Of a DNA stretch of 64,000 nt, positions 45,124 to 57,056 are shown piece after piece (within the stretch, counting starts at the first letter, position 1; each line of letters starts with the position of its first letter). This DNA is from Coffea arabica (lineage: Eukaryota > Streptophyta > Magnoliopsida > Gentianales > Rubiaceae). The stretch lies in NCBI RefSeq assembly GCF_036785885.1, contig NC_092312.1, positions 17,502,001-17,566,000 of the forward strand. Reading direction: 5' to 3'. Below the pieces are notes generated by a model. It searched no databases, was not told the DNA's origin, and worked only from the letters and a program-made list of their open reading frames with translations. The position numbers were made by a program, and so were the translations under genes.

Positions 45124-45525
45124 TAGGGTTGCAAACGAATTAAATCACTCGTGAGCACTTTTGAGTCGGATCAGTCAAAATTCAGCTCGAGTTCGAGGTG
45201 GACAAATTGAATTTGAGCACAAAGACACTCAATTCGTGAGTTCGCAAATCGCTTAATTATATATATATAAATTTTATTTTAATAGTGAAATTACATATAT
45301 ATTTTTAATATTTTATTTTTTATTAAGAAAAAGTTACTATTTTATTCATTTTTAAAATATTTTTTTTTTAAGATTAAGTAGGTTTGAACTCGAATTTGAA
45401 ATTGAGATTGAATTCAAGTTTTACATTGAGAACTCATCAAATTCAAACTCGATAAAATTAAATTAAAATTTGATTCGATTAAAACAAAACTCGACTCCAC
45501 TCAACTCAACTATCTTCTAACCCTG
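45124..45525. mobile_element. Probable hAT-type MITE (degraded)
   Basis: The left end is TAGGGTTGCAAACGAATT; the right end read inversely is CAGGGTTAGAAGATAGTTG. The interior has CTCGAGTT/AACTCGA-type words around an AT-rich centre, as in the 9.3-kb element. The 8-bp flanks do not match well, so ends are uncertain. Confidence 0.5.
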
Positions 45526-46141
45526 TATGCATCCTTAGAAAATGACACCAGTTGCTAAAAATCGTTCACAGGTAAGCTACAACAAGGTAATGCTGGTTGT
45601 TTTGTCATCGAGAGAGAGAGAGAGTAAAACAAATATGCAACATCTAAGTCTGTGCTTAAAAATCTAAATAAAGTGTGAAGTTTGGCATGTATTAGAACTA
45701 TATATCACCATGAGCGTTGACACTTAAGAGAAAGAAAGAATAATACAGAGAGTGGGAGAGAAACAGAGCATCGGAAGAACTATAAAAGCAGGCCTTCAGT
45801 TTTAAGTTGTGTGCTAACTCTACTTTAGTTCCTTAAGGCGGCGTATGACAGATGTATGCAGTCAAGAGCGTGCAACAGATGTGCATTGTAGAGCTGTAAA
45901 CGGGCGCAGGACAAATACGTACGATTTGGTCCCATTTGTGGCATATTTTATCAACGTAGCATAGCATCTATACTATACCTTGGTAAAATGATTTGTTAAT
46001 TAGACCGCTATCTCGTACTGAATTAAGTAAGGTGCTTTTTAGCATCAGACGTCTCACACTTGCAGTTGTTGGAATTTTCCTTAGTTTAGTCCAACAAATT
46101 CCTCCAGTTAAATGGTGAATTTCAAACCCTAATCTCTTCGA

Positions 46142-46398
46142 GGATTTGGGGCAGGGACGGTCGTCCCTGCACGGTTGAAATTTTTGTGCGGCTGAGTTTT
46201 GCCCTCAAAAAAATGTGCGGCTGAGATAACACCATGTAACTCGATTTCCGCGCCAAGTGTGGGACCCACCACTATCTGTTGTGAAAATACAACCTGTGGA
46301 AAAAAAATTACACGATAAACAAAAGAAGTTACGCGCTGTTGATGAAGAGGAAATTTGTCAGGAACGGTTGCACCTGCAACCGTCCCTGCCCCGAGTCC
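46142..46398. mobile_element. Mutator-like MITE with GGGGCAGGGACGGT ends
   Basis: 257 bp with 20-bp terminal inverted repeats matching at 18 positions: GGATTTGGGGCAGGGACGGT on the left and GGACTCGGGGCAGGGACGGT on the right read inversely. The direct flanks ATCTCTTCGA are identical (46132-46141 and 46399-46408). A 9-11-bp duplication fits Mutator-like elements. No transposase is encoded. Confidence 0.82.
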
Positions 46399-46814
46399 AT
46401 CTCTTCGATGTTATCCGTGCAACCTACTTGGACAAAGAACTTTAGGGACAGCAAAAATTGGAAAGATTTAATTGAAATTTATTAAATGACTATTACACCC
46501 TTGATGGCAAAACTACATCCTTAAACAGTTCATTACTACTGAGGGAGCACGAGAACCCTGCTGGGTCTCCGTCTATTTCGATTATCGGGCAAAGTAAAGC
46601 GAAAGTTGATCATCCATTTGTTGTCACAATTTTGGCCCCCTGGATTCTCAATTAACTAAAGCGCAATTCTTCTTGACCCTTGGATTACAGACCAACTAAG
46701 GAGAGCGCATGCACCAGTTTTTTTTTTTTTTTTGGGAGGATATATGGAAACGTCTTTTTTCACAATCACCTGCGGGCCCTTGTCGTTATTTTTTTTCCAC
46801 CCATACCCACGTAC

Positions 46815-47943
46815 TAGAGGTGGCAATTTGGATTAAAATCCATTTATCCATCCATATAATCCATAATTAAATGGATTTAGATTATCCATTTATAGTATTG
46901 GTTTTAAATGGTTGATCAAAGTAAAACCATTAAATTAAATGGATTTATATAGATTATCCATAAAAATCATATATATCCATTTACTTAAAAACCAAATAAA
47001 AGAAATGAAAAGGAAATAACTAAAACCATACATTTCTTCACGTTATTGAGCAGTGAGTCATAGAGTGAGAGAGTCACCAGACTTAGACCCGCACACAAAC
47101 AAAACGGGACCAACTAATTTAACCATATATTAACTGCACAGTCTGCACCCACACATGTATGTGTATTTACCTAATAATAACGATTAAAAAAAAAAGAAAG
47201 TCCCAGTAAATATTTTGCACTACCAGTAATCTTAGCCACCTTTATTAGTTTCTCTTTGGGTTATCTTCATTGTTTATCCTTTCGTGCGGTGGATCATTAT
47301 TATTATTAATTTTTCTCTTTTTCTACTTTTACACTTGTAATTAACAGATTAAAGACCTTGTCCTGCTCCTCTTCTTGGACTTGGACCAGTTTAGTAGTAG
47401 TAATAAATTGCAGTGCTTAATTGATATATCAGGCACTCAGGAAAGAAAATTAAGGTTGTTCAGGTTATTAACTTCATGTCTATCATAGACATTTTATTTT
47501 GGATCATTTGGAGATAAAAGCGTCTATAGAAATGTTAAAAAGATTATAATCTGTGGCTGGAGAAGAGTAAAGACTGAACAATTCTGATTTATATTGATGT
47601 ATACTTACTTTATGGAATGAAAAATATAATATCTGACGAATAATGAAGAATACATACACACACATATAAAATCTAAGTATTTTGTCCTTTTTCTCATTCA
47701 TATACACCTAAAATTTACAAGTACATAAAAAAGTATCTTCATATTACAAGAAACGGTAATACAAAAAAAATAACCAAAATATATAAATGGATTATAAATG
47801 GATAATTGGTTTTTATTTAATCCATTTAGATCCATTCATTTAGATCCATTTATTAAATGGATTTAAATGGATTGGATAAATTTCATCCACCATCCATTAA
47901 GTCAAAACCAATTATGAACCATTTATCCATATTGCCACCTCTA
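46815..47943. mobile_element. Non-autonomous hAT element with TAGAGGTGGCAAT ends
   Basis: 1,129 bp flanked by a perfect 8-bp duplication, CCACGTAC (46807-46814 and 47944-47951). The ends TAGAGGTGGCAAT and ATTGCCACCTCTA are perfect inverts. Subterminal regions carry many ATCCATTTA/TAAATGGAT words. No transposase frame of useful length is present. Confidence 0.95.
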
Positions 47944-48199
47944 CCACGTACTTTCTATCTCTAATTTTCATGCATAAGATTCGAATTAAGAATCTAAGAG
48001 GAAAGAAAACTCTGAAAACACTTCACGATTTGAAATCTAATTTTGACGGCGAGGAAGGCACCAAAAACACTCCATATAGATGTTATTTATTTCTTTTTTT
48101 TAAAATAAAATAAGAACTCATCATTTTGTGATATTTGATCCGAAATCAATTAAAACTCATTTATATTTTTCTTTTGGGTGATTTGGCCAGAAGTAAGTG

Positions 48200-48353
48200 A
48201 GGCCCCTTTTGTATTGCGATTTTTTGGGTGTAAAATTATTTCGTTTTCCATGAACACATTTTTCTATCATCTTTTTACTTCACATATATTAAATCGTTAT
48301 AATAATAATTTTTTTAAAAAAAATTCAAAAAAAATACAATCTAAACGGGCCTT
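48200..48353. mobile_element. Short MITE-like element, related to the one at 35.33 kb
   Basis: The left end is AGGCCCCTTTTGTATTGCG; the right end read inversely is AAAGGCCCGTTTAGATTGTA. The interior is T-rich then A-rich. Target-site duplication was not identified. Confidence 0.5.
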
Positions 48354-49553
48354 TAATTTGTTTGCTCTCGAACAAGTTTGACAAGGTTCATTCATTTCCA
48401 AGTACAATCAGCGTTGGCTTCTGGAACGCACTTGCAGTTTTAAAACATCACAATCAATACGAAAAGTTATCAATGCGTGTAGTTGAATCACACACGATTT
48501 CAAGAAAGATATGTATAGTCAATGGCTTGGATCGTAGTAATTTACTCCTTACATTAACCCCTGATTATCTAGGGTTAATGTTGTAGTATCACCTGACTTG
48601 ACCCATAATAACTTTTTCGATTTTACAACAACATATCATTACTTCGCTTTTAAACATCGCAATCGAAGATAGATGTTACTGCATAAAGTTGCACTTTCCG
48701 GTGGGTGCACAGCCAGAACCAGCCCCACCATATAATAAACAAGTTGAAGATATATGGTAGCAGCTGTCACTCAGGTGGCCAAAGTCGCGGTGATGGTACA
48801 AGCAAGCAGAATGACCATATATATTGGCCTATTGGGTTGAACAGCTTCAGGTGCGGGCCCCATTTTTCACCAACTACAGTGGAGATCCGCTTCCGCTGCC
48901 GCCGCCGCCGCCGCTTTTTTGGACTGTGGAAGTTAAAGACTTCCACCGACCTGCGGTGTTCGCTTGGCTTTCAGAAATCATAATCACAGGGGGAGGATAG
49001 CGATGGTGTTTAGGAATTCAACTACGCGTATTGGTAAACATTTTATTGAAGATTGCTAAAACTTTTTCATAAGGAGTTAGGGGTGTGGGATTTTACGGGA
49101 TAAAACTAAGAATGTAGAGAAGAAACAGGGAAATACAGCAGCCGTTTTTTTCAAAAAAAAAATTCTCTGAGGGGTTGATTAAAATTTTAGTTACTTAAGT
49201 TTAAAAAAATTAATAAGCAGGCTAGTGGTATCGAAATTCCCATCTTCAGCTGCTGGCTAGCGGGAGTGAGAAATTTCGCCTGTTACACTTTCCTGGTGCT
49301 GGGTTGTACAAAAACAAACGACGAAGCACATCACCATTCAACAAGCAAAGATTCACCAAACAAAGCTACTCTACTCTAATTAAAATTCGTGATTTCGGAT
49401 TTTTGCTGCTAAGTTCCGTCTTTTCCGGCCTTCCCCAAGCTATATATTTGTGCGTGTTTTCCCTTTTGTTTTGCGGTTGCCTTCGCTAGAATCGCATCAT
49501 CTGCTCTGATCGGCCTTGGGTTTGCATTCTCTGCCGGAATTGAGTAAACAATA

Positions 49554-51954
49554 ATGGGCTCGATTAGTTGTGCTAATTATTTTACAATCAGCTCCACTTA
49601 CGTTGTCGATCATCAGTTTCCGCCTTGCCTCTCTCCTTCCTCGTATCGCTCTACACTTGGCTGTTCCCGACTACCTCCTCCTCCTACTGAGCACTACCGC
49701 CGGCGTCATTTCGCCAAGGCACTGAGGCCTGCCGATGTCGCTCCTTCCTACTCCGACACAACCAACTCCATGCCTGTGAGTCACCCTCATCCACAACCCC
49801 CTCTCCCTCTCCATTTTTACATGCATTACAGACACACACACACACATCTTTAGACGATGCTAATTGTATATTGCAGCGATCCTCCACGCCTTTCTCCAGA
49901 AAAAAGGGTAGAAAAGAAAACGGGCATAGTGCTGGGCATGGAAAGATTTGAAATAATCATCTTTTAGTGCTCTGCTCCATCCTCGTGCTATGGTTGCTCC
50001 TTGAGATAGATGGAGTTATTAAACACGTGTCTTTTTTTTTTTTTTTTAATCCTTGACAGTTGGAGAATTTGTATCTGCAGCCAAAAGGTCGAACTAACAC
50101 GGTTGGTGAATTTATGACTGGGAGAGACGATTTACATGTGGTGAAGGCTTGTACAACTGTTGAAGATGGTATTTTCCTACTCTTGCTTCGTTCACTTTTT
50201 TAACAGGCACGATATGCAGTGACTTACCCTGTCCCTCCTCCTTTGTTGCATTTTGCAGCACTGGAAACTCTTGCCAAGAAAAGAATCACTGGATTTCCTG
50301 TGGTAGATGATGATTGGAAGTTGGTAAAGTTCAGGCCCCTTTTCCCTTTTCCCATTTATATTAGCAAGTCTTTTGCATTCAATGGAGACAGAAACTTTCT
50401 TGCAGGTAGGCGTTGTTTCCGATTATGACTTGTTGGCACTTGACTCTATCTCAGGTACTCCTTTTAGTTTCAAAACCAAAGTCAACTTTTAAAAAATTCG
50501 TACATTACAAGTTACTCTGCGAGGTAAATTGTTTTTGGATCCTTGTTTGGTTCAATAAATGAAAAGCGAGTAAATGTGTGCCGGCTAAGAAAGCAGAAAT
50601 AAACAAATCATATATATCAGAAGAAACCTAAGTACGAATCTGGCGTAGTTGCTGCCCATCTTCCTGATTTCCACTTTTTACTCAAGCAAGCATATGATTA
50701 TTGAACTTCTATGTTTTCTCACAGGTAGAAGTCAAGCTGACACAAATTTGTTTCCTGCTGTTGATAGCACTTGGAAGGTACTGAAAAATTCTCTGTTCTC
50801 TGCATTTTGCATTTGGGTCCTCTTGTCCATTCTGTTCTTTCGTTGGAACTCTTTATGCTAGACGCGCTACATATTTGATATTTCTTGGTTGTAAGCTGTA
50901 TGCACATTTCTCCGTATCCACATAACAGAGCAGGCAAATCAATTAAGACAAGGGCACGGATATCTGCTTGGGGTTTGGGTTTTGTGGGAAGGAGCAAATC
51001 ATTCATGGCTACCCCTAATTCAGGGAAAGTTGAAACTATATTGGCGCTTAAGGAATTACTAGGTTTTGTGTTTTTGTCTTTTGACAGGAGAAAAAAAAAA
51101 AAAGAAAACTGGTGCATCCCATTATGGTTTTAGTCATTTGATTTGGCATACTAGAGAAAGAATTCCGGACATTGAACTTCTAATGCATGACATTGCCTAT
51201 TGTGACAGACATTCAGCGAGATACAGAAACTGCTGGGGAAAACTAACGGAAAAGTTGTTGGCGACCTCATGACACCTTCTCCGCTTGTTGTTCAAGAAAG
51301 TACTAATCTTGAGGAAGCTGCAAGGTTAATGCTAATCCTGAATTTCTTGCACCAAGTTATGCTTGCAGCTTGTTAGTATAAATTGCAAGCATTGTATCTC
51401 GTATAGCTTTTCAGTCTCATTCCTTTTTTTTCATAAATAATTAAGTCCAAGAAAAGGTTAATATCTGATATTGCAATTCTTCCTCACCTTGCTGGAAGTT
51501 AGCACGTCCTCTGCAAGTCCTTTTTTTTTAAGCATTTGTGCAAATCTTATTCTTCACCGACAGTGTATAAATGATATACTTTTACTTTGTGTTAACAAAA
51601 TGGCTCGTGTTGATGTTATGAACGGGTTAGAGCCTAATTGAGGGGTTATATTCAATTGAAATCCCAACTCTTGGCTGCATGCCTGCATGTACTAACCACT
51701 TGAGGCTTTGTGTTTTAGGTTGTTGCTTGAGACCAAGTACCGTAGACTGCCAGTTGTTGATGCCGATGGCAAACTGGTAAGATAGAGTGCATTTTCAATC
51801 TAGTATCGATTGGGATTTGGTTACATTTTTTCATCAAGTAAATGGATTTTGATCAGTCCTCTTTCTTTAACTATAATAGGTTGGAATAATCACAAGAGGT
51901 GATATTGTTAGAGCTGCTCTTCGGATAAGACGTGCCAGTGAGCAGATTGGATAA
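49554..51954 (+). CDS. CBSX: CBS domain-containing protein CBSX1/CBSX2-like, plastid
   Basis: Eight exons: 49554-49775, 50081-50168, 50259-50323, 50406-50454, 50725-50777, 51209-51324, 51719-51776 and 51880-51954. All phases fit and give 241 aa, the size of Arabidopsis CBSX1/2. The first 74 residues are Ser/Pro/Arg-rich with few acids, as in a chloroplast transit peptide. The first CBS domain spans VGEFMTGRDDLHVV to VVSDYDLLALDS, and the second VVGDLMTPSPLVV to GIITRGDIVRAAL. CBSX proteins bind adenosine nucleotides and activate thioredoxins, so they help control plastid redox state and H2O2. The first exon opens MGSIS, like known members. No lesion was seen. Confidence 0.95.
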
Positions 51955-52848
51955 CTGCGAGACTTTTGAAGATGTATCTTTACATGGAATATACCTGCAT
52001 ATTGCTGCCAGTACCGAATTGTTTCCGAGAAAGTAGCTCAATTGTTTGTCTGAATTATTTTTTGGGATCAATACCATAGCATTTGGGCAAAATTTCGTAT
52101 GTACATTTTATAAAGAAACTCTGAAAGCTGTCGGAATTTATTTCTGTAGATTCATGCTTCATAGGCTTAGTTGTTGTTCAGATAGAAATTATTTATACTG
52201 GAACTTCAGATTGAGATTGAGGATCCATGGTGAGATTATATTTTATGAACAAACTGTAGTTCAACTAGCGGCTGTCATGAAGGTCAAGGTATTGCAATGC
52301 TTGCCATGTATGGTGTGGTTCTTTCTGTACGCTATATGCCCCAACGTTGTGAAGCATGGTGACTCCGGAATTTTCAAAGTATAATCGTGAAAGAATTCTA
52401 GCTGCTTTAATGCCTGGCTTGTTGACTACGTGATTTCTATGTATCTTAGCCGTCAGAACCATTTGGGAGCATCCCCAGATTCGTTCCTTCTCCGTGCCTG
52501 ATTATATACTTCTTATGAGCCTAGAGAATTGATGAGCACCGAGAGTGCATGTTATGGATATAACCTCAATGAAACGCCTAATTTTTTAGGTTTTCAGTGG
52601 GCATATTTCTCTTTCACTTTTTTACTTTATATACATCACATTGTTATAGGATATTTTTTTTATAAAAACTTCAAAAAATAACAATCCAAACTGACTGTAC
52701 AATTGTGCAAATCTGAGGAATCAGACCAGATCAGAAATTTTAGCGGGTAGCAGAAGGATATGATAAGCATATTAATTTGCTTTGTTTTGAAGCTGTGTCA
52801 AAATAACGGCAAGCCAGTACACTCTATGTCTACCGCGTTGAACCCAGG
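51955..52848. other. CBSX 3' flank and spacer to the UGT pseudogene
   Basis: 3' untranslated and terminator DNA of CBSX, then AT-rich sequence ending near 52.70 kb with AACAATCCAAACTGAC, a terminal word like those of the short MITE-like elements. No gene was recognised. Confidence 0.5.
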
Positions 52849-54296
52849 ATGTTCCATGCTCAAAATTTTACATATGTACCTTTTTGCCCTTTTTGGGTGG
52901 AGGAATTCCGAATGATCGACCTGGCCAGGCTGGTCTCAAGCCATGGTGTCAAAGCCAGTATGATCACCTTCCCGAACGATGCAGCTGTCTTTGAAAAATC
53001 AATCAGAAGAGACCAGCAATCTGGGCACGACATCAAACTCCTCACTTTCAAACCCTGCAGATGATGCCGGCCTCAGCACAACAGACATGTCTGCCCCGCC
53101 GCTCACTGACACCTTCGTTCTCCAAGAACCCCTCAAACAACTCATCAAAGACTACGCCCCGGACTGCATTGTCGCCGATGCCTTCCACCGTTGGGTGCCG
53201 TACGTTACTGACCTAGTAGGGAGTTCCACGAATCATCTTTAATGGCAATTGTTGCTTTGCCAGCTGTTGTGAATATAGTCTCAGATGGCATTCGGCTCAT
53301 ACAGAAGTCAGCTTTGATTCTGAGCCCTTTCGAATTCCGGGTCTTCCTGCTAAGATAGAACTGACTAGGTCTCGGCTTCCGCCCGCCTTTCTCCGAATGG
53401 GGAATGGAGTTCCAGCTAAGATGATGATAGCAAAGCAGAACAGTTTTGGACAAGTTATTAATAGTTTCTATGGTCTAGAACCAGCTTATGTTGATCATTG
53501 TAGAAATGCAATGCGAAAGAAAATTTGGCTTGTTGGACCCGTTTCTTTATGCAACAACAATCTCGAAGACAAGGCAAGACAGAGAGAGGTCAAAAGGCCA
53601 CTATTGATGAAAATACTCCGTATTTGTTTGTGTTGGCTTAATTCCAAGAAACCAAGTTCAGTTGTATATAGAAGGTTTGGCAGCTTAGCTAGACTCAACT
53701 CCACTCAACTTTATGAAATCGCTTGTGGTCTTGAAAATTCAGGTCATCCGTTCATATGGGTGGTGGGAAAAGCACTAGAGGAAGCAGGTAAGGATAAATT
53801 TCCGGATGGACTTGAGGAGGGGATGATAGGAAATAAGAAGGGATTGATCATCAAAGGGTTTTTACACCAAAAAAAAAAAAAAAAAAAAATCAAAGGGTGG
53901 CCTCCACGGTTGCTTATCTTGGAACACGAGGCTATAGGTGGTTTCCTGACGCATTGTGGATGGAATTCTGCTCTGGAGGGAGTGTGTGCTGGGGTGCCTA
54001 TGATCACCTGGCCGCTCTCAGGGAAGCATTTTGCCAATGAGAAGTTGGTGACAGGTGTTGAAGATTGGAATAGCAGTTGGGAGTGAGGAATGGGCGTCGT
54101 GGCAATTGGAGAGGAAGATGGTGGTGGGGAGGGAGAAAGTGGAGGCATCTGTGTTAAGGCTGATGAGTGATGGTGACGATGAGGAAGAGGGTGAAAGAAT
54201 TAGTGAAGATGCGTAAGACGGCAGTGGTAGAAGGCGGGTCTTCGTTTAATGACACGCCATCGTTGATTGAGGAACTCAAGTGCCTCCGGCGGGCCT
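52849..54296 (+). pseudogene. UDP-glycosyltransferase pseudogene, UGT73-like
   Basis: Collinear with the intact UGT at 60.2 kb from N terminus to C-terminal tail, but split over several reading frames (at least three or four shifts, near 53.05, 53.22, 53.40 and 53.61 kb). The N-terminal block LARLVSSHGVKASMITFPNDAAVFEKSI aligns with the active gene, yet the GHM around the catalytic His is missing. The Asp block (CIVADAFHRW) remains. The PSPG region is recognisable (PPRLLILEHEAIGGFLTHCGWNSALEG...), interrupted just before it by a poly(A)-tailed insertion. After EDWNSSWE the frame ends early, although homology continues to EGGSSFNDTPSLIEEL. This is a dead member of a local UGT pair. A transcript would not give a working enzyme. 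Confidence 0.93.
53859..53888 (+). mobile_element. 30-bp poly(A)-tailed micro-insertion in the UGT pseudogene
   Basis: TTTTTACACC followed by 20 A lies between two copies of ATCAAAGGG (53850-53858 and 53889-53897). In normal UGTs this place reads Ile-Lys-Gly-Trp with one copy. The 39-bp net gain keeps frame. The structure is that of an extremely short LINE-machinery product (poly(A) tail plus target-site duplication). Confidence 0.75.
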
Positions 54297-54464
54297 AATA
54301 CTTGCAGCAAAATAGAAGTCCCTCAGGGAGGGAGGCGGTGGTGGCGTCTACTTCCACCACTAGTTTGGACGCCTAGTAGGAGGAAAAAAAAAAAAGAATT
54401 GTGTGTGTTTGACTGTTTGTGCAGCGTTTTGTCCGAAAACAACGAGGTAAATTGGGCTAATCCA

Positions 54465-55400
54465 TATCTATATCTACATGTATTACAAAAGGGTTCTTAG
54501 CAGAGACCGTCTTAATTGCTTCCAAATTTCTCATTCTTTTTTCTAAATTTTTGTATTTATTTTAATACATAAAAAATAGTGGGTTATAACCAACCCTATC
54601 ACCAATTAAATTTAAAATGTAAAACATGTTCACTATCTATTTCATAAATCGTTTATAGTTTATTATTTATACTTTAAATCCCTCTTATAGTTTGTTATTC
54701 ATAAACCGTCTATATCTATATCTATATGTATTGCAGAAGAGATTTTTAGTATAGACCCTTTCAATGGCTTCCAAACTTTTCATTTTTTTCTAAATTTTTG
54801 TATTTATTTTAATATATAAAAAATAATGGGTTATAATCAACCGTATCACCAATCAAATTTAAAATTTAAAACATTCCCATTATCTACTTCATAAACCATT
54901 TATAGTTTGTTATTTATATTTTAAATCCTTTTTACTCATTAATTGAAGACAAATGCTCATTCGTATGTTATTTTAATACAATGTTACATTTTTATAATTA
55001 AGAAATATTTGTCACCACACTAACCCTATAATCACCCCTACAAATGAGCTTTGTAAATTACAATCATGTTTAAAAAAAAATCACAAATGTGTAACTAAAT
55101 GTAAAGTTGAGAGGATAAAGTGCAGTTAAATGTAAAGTTAAGGGATTTACTATATTTAACCCTAAAAAAAATCCCAAGAATGTAACAAGTAATGGGTTAT
55201 AGATTTTTGTATTTATTTTAATACATAAAAAATAGTGGGTTATAACCAACCCTATCACCAGTCAAATTTAAAATTTAAAACTTTTCCATAATCTATTTCA
55301 TAAACCGTTTATAGTTTGTTATTTATATTTTAAATTCTTTTTACTCCTTAATTAAAGACAAATGCACATTCACATGCTGTTTTAATACAATTTTAATTCG
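54465..55400 (+). repeat. AT-rich repeat present three times
   Basis: A unit of about 248 bp starting CTATATCTATATCTATATGTATT begins at about 54465 and again at 54713. A third partial copy starts near 55204. All share TTTTTGTATTTATTTTAATA, GGGTTATAA(C/T)CAACC, TATCACCA, CATAAACC and TTTATAGTTTGTTATTTATA words. The third copy is separated by about 240 bp of other sequence. Confidence 0.8.
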
Positions 55401-55689
55401 CAAGCATACAACATGATCAAGAAACAGCAGAACCAATTAGGACTATATTTTGATCCAAAAAAAAATTAGACCTAGATGGCACTGACACGTTACCGTAACT
55501 TGCAATGCCAATTAGGACTATTTAGTTTTTTTTTTTTTTTTGCAAGGAGTTAAGACACTGTAAAGTTTATTTAGACAAACTTTGTCTTATCGGTGATTTG
55601 AGTATCAAGTTATTTAATATATTACAAATCCTATAATATAAATCTGTTACAAAAAATAATATTTTACTAGCATGTGATATTTGGGTACG

Positions 55690-57056
55690 AAATTTCAGAG
55701 GTAAATCAAATACTTTTACTTATACTCTATATAATTTGAATAGTTTTTTAACGAATATAATCATACTATGCAAGACCATCACTTTGTACAATCGAAGTTA
55801 GCAAATTGTATATCAATCACAATTTAGATTTTGCTCGATACCTGCGTAGTTGGCGAGTTCCATCAGTAACACTACATCAAACTTTTAATGTTGTTTCATA
55901 CTCTTATCAACATATATTTCAAAAACTTGTAGGTTTGAGAATGATACATGTGCTCAAAAATTAGTTACGTGGTTGAAATCAAATAATTTTACAACATCAC
56001 AGGCATTGTTGATAGCAAATTTAAAGAGAATATGGATATCCAAATATACAATCATGCGTACGGTAAATTTACTCTATTTAATTTAATTACTGCACAAATT
56101 TTTTAAATTTATAATCATAACCTATACCTACTTTCATTTTTACTAGGTTAAATATTTTCGAATACTTGCTTACATTCAGAGTATCAACATAGAAAACACG
56201 CTCTATGAGTTATGCAAAAATCGTGGATAACTATGTGAAGGTCGTTTTTTCAAAAACAGTGTGTATGCATTGTAATGACATGGTCGATACTGTTGTTAGG
56301 TAATTAATTTTATGAACCTTTAATTTCAATAAATTTTTTTGTATTGTATATAACATTTTATTTGTCAAACAGATACAATGTTAACATACAAATCAAAGAT
56401 TCCAATGGTAACATGCATCTTAATATATATGACAGATATGCACAATTCATATTGATTGTAATGCTTCTTATCTCAGAAAATTACAAAGGAATGTAGAATT
56501 TTTTTATATATGTTTATTTTTATAATGCTTTTTATAAACTATGTAAAAAAATACTAATTTTGAATTTCGCACTTACTTAATTCTTAGAACAATGGTGATA
56601 GGTTGTTCAACCAACGAATTAATTTATGCACATATCGTGCATTTTCATTTGTAGTACCCCATTCCACAAAATTCAATAGAATTAATTAAATCACCAATTT
56701 TGATTTTCGTACTAAAAATTGATTGGTGTGAAGAGTGTTCACACCTTCATGCAAGATTATCAAATCGAATTCATCATATTTGTAAGTATTTTATTTTAAC
56801 AACATTTAATTACATTCATTTTTATTCATATATCATTCATTTTCTAATATAAATTTCTATTATTTTTTCAAGATCTATCTTCTGAAAAAGATAATTTTTG
56901 AATAATATACACATTCTATCATATTTCAAACTATTGTTAGACAGATATTATATTTTAATTGTGTTGGTACAATTTTTTAACCTTTTTTAATTCACCATTT
57001 TATTTTCATTTTTTCAATAATGTCAGCACCGTGTGTAGCACGAATATTCACACTAG
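55690..57056 (+). mobile_element. Helitron remnant (3' end and RPA-like cargo)
   Basis: The right end shows a weak hairpin (CGTGT and GCACG around GTA, one G-T pair), then AATATTCACA and CTAG at 57053-57056 followed by T, as expected for a Helitron 3' terminus. Upstream lie RPA70-like coding fragments, which plant Helitrons often carry. The left end could not be located; the value given is only where the recognisable cargo begins. Confidence 0.55.
55794..56485 (+). pseudogene. Replication protein A 70-kDa-like (RPA70) fragments
   Basis: The frame at 55794-55964 reads EVSKLYINHNLDFARYLRSW, resembling the end of a plant RPA/DUF223 OB fold. Around 56,250-56,300 a frame has CMHCNDMVDTVVR (half of the RPA zinc ribbon). 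After an apparent intron, 56,373 onward gives YNVNIQIKDSNGNMHLNIYD, the following OB-fold strands. Stops separate the pieces and no long frame survives. The match is by eye to the general RPA70 C-terminal pattern. Confidence 0.55.

Larger units (their letters stand above)
44366..49553. other. Intergenic DNA between PABP copy B and the CBSX gene
   Basis: No gene recognised. It contains four MITE-type elements (45.12, 46.14, 46.82 and 48.20 kb), GA/CT runs near 45.6 kb, and upstream of the CBSX gene a short (CCG)n run near 48.90 kb. The promoters of the divergent PABP copy B and CBSX genes lie at the two ends. Confidence 0.6.

Noticed and set aside
46257-46445. 62-residue frame overlapping the Mutator-like MITE
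   Set aside because: Much of the frame is the right half of the transposon and its GC-rich end, so it is not a gene.
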